Source: CAUUGB01 sp963544615
Lineage (GTDB): Bacteria; Patescibacteriota; Microgenomatia; UBA1400; PJMF01
DNA length: 46,330 nucleotides
Direction: 5' to 3'
Assembly (NCBI GenBank): GCA_963544615.1
Contig: CAUUGB010000003.1
Location: forward strand, 1 to 46,330
A program made the translations under genes and the position numbers. The notes beneath the pieces are model-generated. The model searched no databases and was not told the DNA's origin. It worked only from the letters and a program-made list of their open reading frames with translations. Within the stretch, counting starts at the first letter, position 1. Each line of letters begins with the position of its first letter. Shown here piece by piece: positions 7,578 through 16,145 of this stretch.

Positions 7578-10274
7578 ATGGCAAAACCCACGGTCTCGAT
7601 AGAAAATCTCAATGATCCCGTACTGTCTTGTGGTGAGGAAGAAACTCCCAGCAGTGAGGGAGAAATTATTGCTTCTGCTTACGGGCAATTACAGCAGCGC
7701 AGCATTATTAAAGAAATGGAAACTGCTTACCTTGATTACGCCATGAGCGTAATTGTGGCCCGAGCTTTACCAGACGCTCGAGACGGAATGAAACCAGTAC
7801 ATCGAAGAATTCTATATTCCATGTATAAATCTGGTATTCATGCTACCAGTGCCTATAAAAAGTGTGCTCGCATTGTGGGGGATGTTTTAGGCAAATATCA
7901 TCCTCATGGCGATTCATCGGTTTACATGGCCTTAGTACGCCTAGCGCAACCCTTTAGCATGCGCTATCCCCTAATTGATGGACAGGGAAATTTTGGCAGT
8001 GTTGACGGCGACGCTCCTGCCGCCATGCGTTATACCGAAGCTCGTATGAGCAAAATTAGTGCTGAAATTCTTGAGGATATTGACAAAGAAACCGTGCCGA
8101 TGATTGACAACTTTGACGGTTCACTCAAAGAACCAGCCGTACTACCAGGGAAAATCCCCAATTTACTCCTGATGGGCTCAGAGGGAATTGCGGTGGGAAT
8201 GGCCACTAAAATTCCCCCGCACAATCTTACCGAAGTTTGTCAAGCAATTATTGCCATGCTGGCTAAGGGTAGAGTGGAGCATACCCAAACTATTGATGTA
8301 GCTGCCATTAATGCTCCCACCGATAAGAGTACTCTTGCAGAAAATGCAAAATTAATTAATGAAGCAATCTCCAGAGATCCTCGGGAAATATGCGGTAATT
8401 TTCTCAGTGAAACTAGCTTTGAGGAAATCATGACTCATATTAAAGGACCAGATTTTCCCACTGCCGGAATTATTTTTGATAAAAAAGCTATTGATGAAAC
8501 CTATCAAACTGGCAAAGGTAGAGTAATCATGCGTGCCCGAGCAGAAATTGTTGACGATGGTAAAGGTAAATTTCAAATTATTGCCACCGAATTACCATAT
8601 CAAGTCAACAAAGCTAAATTACTGGAAAAAGTGGGAGAGCTGGTGAAGGCGAAAAAATTAGTGGGTATTAAAGATATCAATGATCACTCCGACAGAAAAG
8701 GCATGACCATTACCATTGATCTTAAAAAAGATGCCCAACCCAAAATTGTACTTAATAAGCTATTTAAACTCACTGAATTTCAAACTAGTTTCCCCATTAA
8801 TATGGTAGCCTTAAATTCGGAGGGTGTACCGCAATTAATGAATATTAAACAAATTTTGCGTGAATATATTATTCATCGCCAAATGGTAGTAGTTCGCCGA
8901 GCTCAGTTTAATTTAGTTAAAGCTAAAGATAGAGCTCATATTTTAGAAGGCTTGTTAATTGCTTTAAGCAATTTAGACGCTGTCATCAAATTAATTCGTG
9001 AATCTAAAGATATTCCCTTGGCTAAAGCAGGTTTGCAAGAAAAATTTGGACTTTCAGAAATCCAGGCCACCGCTATTGTGGAATTGCGCTTGGGGAGACT
9101 AGCAGCTTTAGAAAGATTAAAAATTGAGCAAGAATATGAACAAATCCAGCGCACTATTAATGATTTGCTAAAATTAATTGGTACACCAACTAAAGTATTA
9201 GATACTATTCGTGAAGAAACTGAGCAATTAATGGCTGATTATGGAGATAAAAGACTAACTACTCTAATCAAGTCCAAAGTGGGTGAGTTTAATGAAGAAG
9301 ATTTAATTCCCGAGCAAACTACAGTAATTACTCTGACTAAAACTGGCTACATCAAGAGACTACCTCCGGATAATTTCCGCACTCAAAGCAGGGGAGGCAA
9401 AGGTGCTGCCGGAGTGAAAATGAAAGAGGAGGACGTAGTTAAATGCATTCTCTCAGTCAATACCCACGATAATTTACTACTATTCACCAATTTAGGCAGA
9501 GTTTTTAAAATTAAAGCCTACCAAATTCCCGAAAGCTCTAAAAACGCCAAAGGTAGCGCTGTGGTGAACATTATCAATCTGAAAGCCAATGAAAAAGTCG
9601 AGTCAATTTTAACCTTTGACCTCAATAAAAATGCTGATAATTACATTGCTTTAATTACCAGAAATGGCTTAGTGAAAAAAACAGCAGTGAAACTATTTGA
9701 AAATATCCGCTCTGGTGGTATTATTGCTATTTCTCTACATCAAAGTGATCGATTAGTTTGGGGACAAATTACCACCGGTAAAGATGATTTATTATTAGTC
9801 ACTCACAAGGGCAAATGCATTCGCTTTAATGAATCCCAAGTAAAACCAACTTCTAGAGATACTAGCGGAGTTAAAGGGATTATGCTTAAAGACGATCACG
9901 TAGTTGATGTAGAAGTTATTTGTCAGCGTGATATTAACAAACAACAATACCTGTTTACTCTCACACAAAACGGCATGGGAAAAATGACTGACATTAAACA
10001 GTATCCCACCCAATCTCGCGCTGGTATGGGTCTTAAAGTAGCAATTATTAATGAAAAAACTGGACCCATTGTAAAAGCATTCTTAGTAAATCAAACTCAT
10101 GAAGAAGTTATCATTAGTAGTCGCGATGGTCAAACATTAAAAACACCTCTTAAGAGTTTGCCCACTCCAGCTAGAGTTTCACAAGGAGTAATTTTAATTA
10201 GATTAGCTCCAGGAGATAGTGTGGCTACTGCTACCCTAATTGGAGCGAATCCACAACAAAAAAACTCCTGCTAA
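7578..10274 (+). CDS. gyrA: DNA gyrase subunit A
   Basis: This is the DNA cleavage and religation subunit of gyrase. The catalytic tyrosine is Y151 (AAMRYTEARMSKIS). The C-terminal domain has a GyrA-box (QSRGGKG), which marks gyrase rather than topoisomerase IV. The protein has 898 residues, with about 30 extra at the N-terminus and an insert of about 40 residues before GPDFPTAG. In the quinolone-resistance segment (HPHGDSSVYMALVR) the serine equivalent to E. coli S83 is kept (S112), but the D87 position is methionine (M116). It begins 3 nt after the ppa stop without a clear Shine-Dalgarno, suggesting translational coupling. No clear terminator follows. Confidence 0.96.
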   Translation: MAKPTVSIENLNDPVLSCGEEETPSSEGEIIASAYGQLQQRSIIKEMETAYLDYAMSVIVARALPDARDGMKPVHRRILYSMYKSGIHATSAYKKCARIVGDVLGKYHPHGDSSVYMALVRLAQPFSMRYPLIDGQGNFGSVDGDAPAAMRYTEARMSKISAEILEDIDKETVPMIDNFDGSLKEPAVLPGKIPNLLLMGSEGIAVGMATKIPPHNLTEVCQAIIAMLAKGRVEHTQTIDVAAINAPTDKSTLAENAKLINEAISRDPREICGNFLSETSFEEIMTHIKGPDFPTAGIIFDKKAIDETYQTGKGRVIMRARAEIVDDGKGKFQIIATELPYQVNKAKLLEKVGELVKAKKLVGIKDINDHSDRKGMTITIDLKKDAQPKIVLNKLFKLTEFQTSFPINMVALNSEGVPQLMNIKQILREYIIHRQMVVVRRAQFNLVKAKDRAHILEGLLIALSNLDAVIKLIRESKDIPLAKAGLQEKFGLSEIQATAIVELRLGRLAALERLKIEQEYEQIQRTINDLLKLIGTPTKVLDTIREETEQLMADYGDKRLTTLIKSKVGEFNEEDLIPEQTTVITLTKTGYIKRLPPDNFRTQSRGGKGAAGVKMKEEDVVKCILSVNTHDNLLLFTNLGRVFKIKAYQIPESSKNAKGSAVVNIINLKANEKVESILTFDLNKNADNYIALITRNGLVKKTAVKLFENIRSGGIIAISLHQSDRLVWGQITTGKDDLLLVTHKGKCIRFNESQVKPTSRDTSGVKGIMLKDDHVVDVEVICQRDINKQQYLFTLTQNGMGKMTDIKQYPTQSRAGMGLKVAIINEKTGPIVKAFLVNQTHEEVIISSRDGQTLKTPLKSLPTPARVSQGVILIRLAPGDSVATATLIGANPQQKNSC

Positions 10275-10649
10275 CTAAACCTATATTTCTCATTGGGTTT
10301 GCGTTCTGTGACAGAAAATAAATTTACTTCTCCAAGCTGAACTCTCTCGAGTTAAACATCCGTTATTCATATTACTCCTATTTTTAGATTGATAAACCAA
10401 TATAAAATTAATTTACCTCAAGTTAGCAGAGTGTAGCAATGACTGCTAATTAAATTCACTTCTTGTTTATCAACTGATATATTAAGACAGATATAATTAA
10501 TTATTTTTATAAAAAGATAGACTAATAATTTTTTATTATAATTACTGTTGCTAGCTTAAGATTGCTTTTGACTTAATAAATATCACCAACTACAAAATGT
10601 GTGGCAACGTGTTATAATGAGAAAAATTAACAATAAACAAGTTTTGCAT
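10275..10649. other. AT-rich spacer between gyrA and tRNA-Ala
   Basis: No coding sequence is seen. It has one perfect 7-bp inverted repeat with a 13-nt loop (TTAGCAG at 10423-10429, CTGCTAA at 10443-10449) and, at its right end, the tRNA promoter. No strong gyrA terminator is apparent. Confidence 0.6.
10610..10618 (+). promoter_or_regulatory. tRNA-Ala promoter (extended -10)
   Basis: TG-T-TATAAT, an extended -10 element with TATAAT at 10613-10618, lies 31 nt before the mature 5' end of the tRNA. No convincing -35 box is seen, as is usual with extended -10 promoters. Confidence 0.6.
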
Positions 10650-10725
10650 GGGCCGTTAGCACAGTTGGTAGCGCGTTTCTATGGCATAGAAAAGGTCAGG
10701 GGTTCGAATCCCCTACGGTCCACCA
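10650..10725 (+). tRNA. tRNA-Ala (anticodon GGC)
   Basis: A complete cloverleaf with encoded CCA. The acceptor GGGCCGT pairs with ACGGTCC and includes the G3-U70 wobble pair, the main identity element for alanyl-tRNA synthetase. The anticodon loop is ATGGCAT (anticodon GGC, reading GCC/GCT) on a TTTCT/AGAAA stem. The T-loop GTTCGAATC is canonical. Confidence 0.97.
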
Positions 10726-11125
10726 CTTAAATTCCCAAAATAAAAAGTAATTTTTTATTTGTCTCCCACTTTAACAACCGATAAAAAAATTTTTAATGTT
10801 ATCATTTAACGCTTTGTCTTTTTTTAGCAAAAGAATACTTGTCTGCTAAAGTAAGCGTAGAGTAGGGGAGTTGCAAAACTTTTGCTGAAATAAATTTACC
10901 ACCAATGACAAAAGCAAACTTTGCCAATTTTTCTCTACCATACCAATGCCCCCACAGTGATATTATTTTGATTGCTTTAGTATTATCATTTATTAGTTAA
11001 GATTGCTAAATATCTATTTGCCATAGTTAACCCAATAAATATTATGGTGAGTTATCGCTCATTTTTTGTTATACTTTGAGATATCAGTAACTAGTAACAG
11101 CTGCTAAAATATAGTTAATTAGCTC
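10726..11125. other. 400 bp AT-rich spacer between tRNA-Ala and the Xer gene
   Basis: No coding sequence is seen. It contains the possible tRNA terminator, the second copy of the 14-mer TTAACAACCGATAA (10771-10784) and a short TGAG/CTCA hairpin followed by a T-run near 11046-11066. Otherwise featureless. Confidence 0.6.
10738..10760 (+). terminator. Possible AT-only hairpin terminator after tRNA-Ala
   Basis: AAATAAAAA (10738-10746) pairs with TTTTTATTT (10752-10760) across a 5-nt loop, 12 nt after the tRNA CCA. The stem has no G-C pairs, so it is a weak candidate. Confidence 0.35.
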
Positions 11126-12058
11126 TTAACTGAGAGAATGAAATTTATCGTGAACACTTTTTAATTGGGGTTTGGTCACATGAGTGTAAATTTGGGTAGT
11201 GACAATACTTTTGTGTCCCAGCATTTCCTGTACATCACGTAAATTAGCACCATTACTGAGCAAATTAGTGGCAAAAGAATGACGAATACCGTGAGGGGAG
11301 AGGTGAGTAGGCAAACGGCACTTTTTAGCATATTTTTCTACAATGCGCTGGATACTGCGCACCCCAAGACGCATTGTTTCTCCCTCATCATAGGGATTTT
11401 TTTCTTTTTTACCACCAAAATGAATAAAAAGGGGAGACCATTCATCTTTTCTCGTCTCCAACCACCGCTGTAACCAAAAGCGACATCGAGGAGAAATAAA
11501 AACCACTCGATGACGTCTACCCTTACCAATTACCCCTAATTCTCCCCCATCCAGATTAAGTTGTTCTCGATTAAGACTAGCTAACTCGCTTACCCTCAAG
11601 CCTGTAGAAAACAGCAGTTCCATAATGGCGCGGTCACGCACGCCCAGAGGAGAGGTAACATCTGGACTTGCCAGTAAAACACTAATGTGCTTAGCGTCGG
11701 TAAATTGCATTGCTACCGCATCAGCCTTGGGCAAGTCAATCTTATCTGGAGATAAAACTTGAAACTCATTTTTAGTTAAATATTTAAGTAAACTGCGTAA
11801 GGCAATTAAATAATAGCCCTGAGTTTTTTTAGCTAAACTCTCACCTTTTTCATTAGTTTTTCTCGCCAAGTGTAAACGGTAACTGCGCAATTGTTCCAAC
11901 TGAAATTGCCCAATATGCTCTAAATGCTGCCTAGCTGCCCACTGAGTAAATATTTGTAAATAATGACGATAATCTCTAATAGTTAAACGGCTTAAATTGC
12001 GCTCAATCTCTAAATGAGTTAAAAACAAATCCACCACTGCATTAATCTTAGTATTCAT
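11126..12058 (-). CDS. xerC: Tyrosine recombinase of the XerC/XerD family
   Basis: A site-specific recombinase, probably resolving chromosome dimers at a dif-like site. The 310-residue protein has an N-terminal SAM-like core-binding domain (about residues 1-95) and a C-terminal catalytic domain with every expected residue: R155 (STGLRVSELA), K179 (GKGRRHRVV), H256 and R259 (SPHGIRHSFATNLL), H282 (MLGHKS) and nucleophile Y291 (IYTHV). Nothing about the locus looks like an integrated element, so a housekeeping Xer is more likely than a phage integrase; whether it acts alone cannot be told here. The promoter is of the leaderless type. No clear dif site was located nearby. Confidence 0.88.
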   Translation of the reverse strand: MNTKINAVVDLFLTHLEIERNLSRLTIRDYRHYLQIFTQWAARQHLEHIGQFQLEQLRSYRLHLARKTNEKGESLAKKTQGYYLIALRSLLKYLTKNEFQVLSPDKIDLPKADAVAMQFTDAKHISVLLASPDVTSPLGVRDRAIMELLFSTGLRVSELASLNREQLNLDGGELGVIGKGRRHRVVFISPRCRFWLQRWLETRKDEWSPLFIHFGGKKEKNPYDEGETMRLGVRSIQRIVEKYAKKCRLPTHLSPHGIRHSFATNLLSNGANLRDVQEMLGHKSIVTTQIYTHVTKPQLKSVHDKFHSLS

Positions 12059-12065
12059 GGTACTA

Positions 12066-12071
12066 ATTTTA
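12066..12071 (-). promoter_or_regulatory. -10 box of the xer gene
   Basis: TAAAAT on the minus strand, 7 nt before the ATG at 12058, within TATGATAAAAT. Leaderless geometry; no clear -35. Confidence 0.5.
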
Positions 12072-12917
12072 TCATAGCCAGCTACTAAACAAACAATTAG
12101 CGGCTTTTACCAGGCTAAAATTCAATTAAATGGTTCAAAAACGGCTTTTTTATTTGCAGATGGATAATTATTATCAAATAAGATTTCTCTTAGTAACTTC
12201 AATTACCCAACATTGCCATATTTAAATGTTGAATCTGCTTTGCTCGTCACTTAACTAACAAAACAATACTGGGACAAAATTGCCACGCTCACATTTACCA
12301 CTCTCACGCCAACATCATTAAAGTGATAGTAGCCAACTTGGTGTCTGTCAGATAAATATAACAAAAGATAACAAAAACTCTCTCTTGAGGAAAAATGGGG
12401 GAGAATAAAAGGGGTTAATCATATTAATTTAGCCTGGTGTAGCCTGGAGAAAAAAATTACTTAATTGGCTGCAAACATGTTTTAGTCAGCCTCCTCGAGA
12501 AGAGAGCTGGTCAAAAGACAAATAAAACCATTAACCACAATTGACCAACAAATGAATTTAATGCGCTGAAAAACCTTAAAAATTAAATTTTCCAGGCATA
12601 GAGTCGTAAAAGGTATATTGTGCGACATACGTAGTTCTCTGTTTTCTTGGCTAAAAAAAGCTTTTTTTGATGGTATCATCTGATTGCTGCTATGCAAACC
12701 TGAAGGAGCAGAAGGGTCAATCACACTTCATTACGCTAATAACAATAAACACTACCTTAAAATCATCAAGCACAAGTATTTCTTAATTTAAATTACTGCA
12801 CTGTTATTGAGAATAGCTTCAGACTGAGGTTAATTAAACAAAGTCACTACTTAAAAATACACAAATCAGGCTCATATTTGTCAAATAAGTTAATTTTTCT
12901 CATTATCTCCAGGCTTA

Positions 12918-13019
12918 AAAGACCCTATAATTAATGAATTTAGAGTTAAAATTGTTCGGGTTTTTTCTGATCTTATTTACCCCACTCCCTGGTAATACCA
13001 ATAATAAAGACCCTATAAT
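12918..13019 (+). repeat. Direct repeat of a 14-mer containing TATAAT
   Basis: AAAGACCCTATAAT occurs exactly at 12918-12931 and 13006-13019, 88 bp apart. Each contains a perfect -10 hexamer but no start codon follows at the spacing used elsewhere in the window. Confidence 0.6.
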
Positions 13020-13042
13020 ATAGTTTTCCACATAAGTAAACC

Positions 13043-13272
13043 TATCAAACTATATCAACTAAAGTATACTCTTCTTCATCTGGGAGAGAAGAAAAGCTCA
13101 TCAAAAGAAAATTGCAGCCTCACAAATAGCCATTGCCTCAACAAGCTATTTGAGTAAATAAAAATCGCTAATTTACTCGAGTAAATTATTTGTTTGTTAT
13201 CCTCAATTGAGAATTTTTTTCTGTATCAAAATATATCATAATCTTATATAATAATATATCAAACTATATCAA
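13043..13272 (+). repeat. Iteron-like repeat TATCAAACTATATCAA
   Basis: Exact 16-bp copies at 13043-13058 and 13257-13272, and a 14/16 copy at 13224-13239, 33 bp (about three helical turns) before the last. The first copy lies 11 bp after a DnaA-box-like TTTTCCACA (13024-13032). The organisation recalls iterons at replication or partition sites; the role is inferred. Confidence 0.5.
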
Positions 13273-13851
13273 TCATAAAATATTATAGGCTTCTTCTGCC
13301 TGGTAGATAATATACCATCACTTTAAGTAAATTTACTCCTCTGCCCCACTTTCATTGACACCATTTTTTTTATAATAATCAATTAAATTATTATTCACTC
13401 AATAAATTTAAGAATAAGTTATCTCGTGATAAGCTAAATACTCTTCATATATTTAACTTAAAATTTGCAATAAAGACTTAATTTCAGTATCGCCCTCCCC
13501 TAATTTAGTCATCTTTAAGATAAACTTGCTTATTCCTTGGCTCTAAAACTCAGACTAAACATCGGCAAATGTTTTACCAAAAAATGTAGTTAACCAAGTG
13601 AAATAATAAATGGGTCATCACTAAATAGAGCCTAAGGGGTACAAATAGGTTCATCAAGGAGATCCTCTCTTAAGCAGCTTAATCTTTAATTCATGGTTTA
13701 ATCTTTAATTATGGTAGAATTAAAGAGATAAGAGTGATGATGTTTCCCGATAAACAGTTACCGCTACTCTACTCTCAAGAAATCTTTGCTTACCATTATT
13801 GTTTGCGGGAAATAACAATTTAGTCATAGGAGTAAATCTTGAAGAGTAAAT
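13152..13851. repeat. Cluster of six GAGTAAAT motifs
   Basis: Exact copies at 13152-13159, 13179-13186, 13830-13837 and 13844-13851 on the plus strand, and 13171-13178 and 13331-13338 on the minus strand. The pair at 13171-13186 forms a perfect palindrome, 18 bp when its flanking bases are included (AATTTACTC/GAGTAAATT). This looks like a multi-site binding region for one protein. Confidence 0.5.
13679..13715 (+). repeat. Tandem repeat, 19-bp period
   Basis: TTAATCTTTAATT-(C)-ATGGT is present twice head to tail (13679-13697 and 13698-13715). A near-complementary AATTAAAGAGATAAG follows at 13718-13732. Confidence 0.5.
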
Positions 13852-13853
13852 AA

Positions 13854-13876
13854 TCATTATATATAATATATAATGA
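13854..13876. repeat. Perfect 11-bp AT palindrome
   Basis: The arms TCATTATATAT and ATATATAATGA are perfectly complementary around a single central A. The next sequence (AGATATTTATATCT, near 13925) is another palindrome. Candidate cruciform or easily melted DNA. Confidence 0.55.
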
Positions 13877-14739
13877 TATAAATAAGTGCTTGTTTCTACT
13901 CTTTTTACCTCAAAAGCGATATAAAGATATTTATATCTATACAACAATGTTTTTTTCATACAAGTCAAATTAGCAATAATTTAATTTAGTTGCTAATAAA
14001 AGTATTTTTTTGCCTGGAAAAATCGTCTCAACGTCTCCCTACCCCAATTAATTAACTCTATACAAATTATAGGTCATAAATTATTTCCTAAAATTTTTGT
14101 TTATATCACAGTAACTATCGCAAAAGATTATTTTTTATATCAATAACATACATAATATATTATTATAATATGGCAATATTAACGCATTCCAGATTAAATC
14201 ACTAATTTACTGCATAATTATCTTCAAAAGATGATTTTATTGCACTTTTTAAGTGAATAAATATTAATTTATAGTTATTTAAGCATATTTACATTATTTA
14301 TCTGGAATTAGACAATTATGAAAATCAAACTCAATTTTTACTTATTTTAAGCCTATAGGTTGTGAAAAAACTTTATAAACAAATAAATATTATTTACCTT
14401 TATGAGGTAAACTGCGATTATTATGAAAATTTTGTGATTAATAATTTTTGCCCATTTTAACTTATACTGACATACCCTAGAATATTTTTTACTAATTATT
14501 TGTCTCTATTACTTAATTAACGCAAAATTTACAAGATAATCTACAAAAGTATTAACGCAATTATTATCGCAACAGCGGTTACCTAGATATTTATTTACCG
14601 TATTAAATGAAATAAATTAATGGTTAATTTATTATTGCAAATAATCCAATAATTGGCTAAATTGCTATTTGATACTTGATTTTAATTCAGTATTTATCAT
14701 TATCTCCTTAATTAACTAGCCGATTGCCTACTTATTGCA

Positions 14740-14745
14740 TATAAT
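14740..14745 (+). promoter_or_regulatory. -10 box of the 14755 membrane protein gene
   Basis: Perfect TATAAT, 9 nt before the ATG. No Shine-Dalgarno lies between. Confidence 0.55.
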
Positions 14746-14754
14746 ACAAAGTAT

Positions 14755-15519
14755 ATGAGACGCAGAGAAAAATTTGTCATGATGGCAATTCTTTTAGGGG
14801 TAGTTTTGTGGCTGATTCAATTTGCCCCTCTTGCCTGGCGCAGTTTGGCAATTTTTGCTTTTGGAGTCTTAACTTATTTTGCCTCGACATTAGCACTTAA
14901 GGCTCATTTTGATAAAAAGATTTGGCTTACTTACCTGACCCTACCCACCTTTTACTCGCTGACTATTGGTTTCTTTTACTTTCTGCTGCCTACTAACTTT
15001 TTAAGTTTAATTGCAGTTTTAGGTTTTTTTTCCTTGGGGATTTATGTCTTATTTTTAACTGGTAATATTCTATCTCCCAGAGAAAGAAAAATTCAATTAC
15101 ATTTGGTGGCCCAAAATACCACCCTCTTTTTTACTACCATGATTGCTCTTTTGAGCACACAGACAATTTTTTCTTTTAATTTACCCTTTTATTTAGGACC
15201 GCTACTAATTCTTTGGAGTCATTTTTTTCTTTTTTACAATATTATTTGGTCGATTGACCCCAATGCTCCATTAAGTTTTGCCAACGCTCAATTAGCTTTT
15301 TTTAGTAGCTTGCTGGTAAGTGAAGTTGTCTTGGCTTTATCTTTTTTACCCATTGCCCCATGGCATCTGGCTTTACTGAGTATGGCAGTTTTTTACCTTT
15401 TAGCTTGTATTCTCAACACCTATTTAAGTGCTAAATTTTTTCGCCGCGCTATGGCTGAATATTTGCTTTTAGCCGTGTTTATTCTCTTAATGTTCGTCTG
15501 TTTTTTTCCAGGTAAATAA
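14755..15519 (+). CDS. Polytopic membrane protein of unknown function
   Basis: The 254-residue protein is almost entirely hydrophobic, with about seven or eight predicted membrane helices separated by short loops. It starts with a basic MRRREK that should stay cytoplasmic and ends within a helix (FVCFFPGK). I do not recognise the family. Conserved charge is scarce; notable polar stretches are SPRERK after the third or fourth helix and SIDPNAPLSFANAQ. It stands alone between the AT island and the convergent yebC gene, 4 bp beyond its stop. The start is chosen because a TATAAT sits 9 nt upstream. No function is proposed. Confidence 0.75.
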   Translation: MRRREKFVMMAILLGVVLWLIQFAPLAWRSLAIFAFGVLTYFASTLALKAHFDKKIWLTYLTLPTFYSLTIGFFYFLLPTNFLSLIAVLGFFSLGIYVLFLTGNILSPRERKIQLHLVAQNTTLFFTTMIALLSTQTIFSFNLPFYLGPLLILWSHFFLFYNIIWSIDPNAPLSFANAQLAFFSSLLVSEVVLALSFLPIAPWHLALLSMAVFYLLACILNTYLSAKFFRRAMAEYLLLAVFILLMFVCFFPGK

Positions 15520-15523
15520 TTTA

Positions 15524-16063
15524 TTAACTAATAGCCAAAAAAACTCCTTCTATTCCATCTATTTCAAATAGTTTATTTTTTAACTCACTCAATTTTTCCC
15601 GTAATTGTTCATCTACCTCCATCGGCATTAAGCAAGTAAATTCTTGGGTGTTTTTGTCAAACTCAAAGAGATATTTGGCAGATCCTGGGCCGCCCATACT
15701 CCCACCAAAACGACTCAGTAAAGCCTTAATTTCTCCACTCATTCTATTGGTATTATCTGTAATTGTAGTCAACATCATCGCTACTCCCCCTGGACCAAAG
15801 GCTTCATAAACAATCTCCTGCATTTTGCCATTAGCATAATTACCACAACCAATATCAATGGCTCGCTGAATTTTATCTTTAGGCATATTAGCTGCTTTAG
15901 CCTTTTCTATCCATAAACGTAAATTAGGATTACCGTCTGGGTCACCACCATTTTTAGCGGCAATTCGAATATTTTTAACCAAACTGGTAAAAATTTGTGA
16001 CCGCTTAGCGTCTTGAGCCCCTTTTTTGTTTTTAATATTATTCCATTTACTGTGTCCTGACAT
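15524..16063 (-). CDS. yebC: YebC/PmpR/TACO1-family protein, shortened
   Basis: A family of translation-associated factors, some also described as transcriptional regulators. The N-terminal hallmark MSGHSKWNNIKNKKGAQDAKRSQIF is clear, followed by NPNLRLWIEKAKAANMPKDKIQRAI and EAFGPGGVAMMLTTITDNTNR. At 179 residues it is about 60 shorter than usual: after GSAKYLFEFDK it passes almost directly to a C-terminal segment ending EIDGIEGVFLAI, which matches the family end. Much of one domain is therefore missing. The start at 16063 is chosen over an upstream in-frame one because of a strong AGGAG, 6-7 nt before this ATG; the longer frame would overlap the divergent promoter. TATAAT lies 19 nt upstream, so this mRNA has a short leader. 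Confidence 0.88.
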   Translation of the reverse strand: MSGHSKWNNIKNKKGAQDAKRSQIFTSLVKNIRIAAKNGGDPDGNPNLRLWIEKAKAANMPKDKIQRAIDIGCGNYANGKMQEIVYEAFGPGGVAMMLTTITDNTNRMSGEIKALLSRFGGSMGGPGSAKYLFEFDKNTQEFTCLMPMEVDEQLREKLSELKNKLFEIDGIEGVFLAIS

Positions 16064-16068
16064 ATAAT

Positions 16069-16088
16069 TCTCCTTTCTCCGTATTATA
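16069..16088 (-). promoter_or_regulatory. yebC promoter -10 and Shine-Dalgarno
   Basis: TATAAT on the minus strand (16088-16083) is followed by GGAGAAAGGAG and the ATG at 16063. This is one of the few operon-head genes here with a leader and a strong ribosome site. Confidence 0.65.
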
Positions 16089-16131
16089 TAACTTGATTTC
16101 AATCTTTCGTGGAAAAATGATTTTTTATTGT

Positions 16132-16137
16132 TATAAT
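16132..16137 (+). promoter_or_regulatory. -10 box of the TPR protein gene (extended)
   Basis: TG-T-TATAAT with the hexamer at 16132-16137, 8 nt before the ATG. Leaderless geometry. Confidence 0.65.
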
Positions 16138-16145
16138 ACCGTTTT

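Larger units (their letters stand above)
12059..14754. other. 2.7 kb non-coding, AT-rich, repeat-rich island
   Basis: The largest gene-free stretch in an otherwise tightly packed window. Only frames of about 80 codons or less exist, with no recognisable protein, no Shine-Dalgarno and no usual -10 spacing. No tRNA, tmRNA, SRP RNA or RNase P RNA motif was recognised. Present instead are a repeated 14-mer (12918, 13006), a DnaA-box-like TTTTCCACA (13024-13032), a 16-bp iteron-like repeat (13043, 13257, plus a 14/16 match at 13224), six copies of GAGTAAAT (13152-13851), a 19-bp-period tandem repeat (13679-13715), long AT palindromes, and a very AT-rich right half (13900-14750). Confidence 0.75.

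Noticed and set aside
11126..12058. Xer gene as integrase of a mobile element covering the AT island
   Set aside because: No flanking tRNA duplication, no phage or plasmid genes and no direct repeats bounding the region; a housekeeping Xer is simpler.
12482..12724. An 80-codon minus-strand frame in the AT island
   Set aside because: No Shine-Dalgarno, no -10 box at the usual spacing, unnatural composition and no recognisable motif.
13720..13968. An 82-codon minus-strand frame in the AT island
   Set aside because: It runs through palindromes and tandem repeats, has no start signal and reads as random tyrosine/isoleucine-rich translation of AT DNA.
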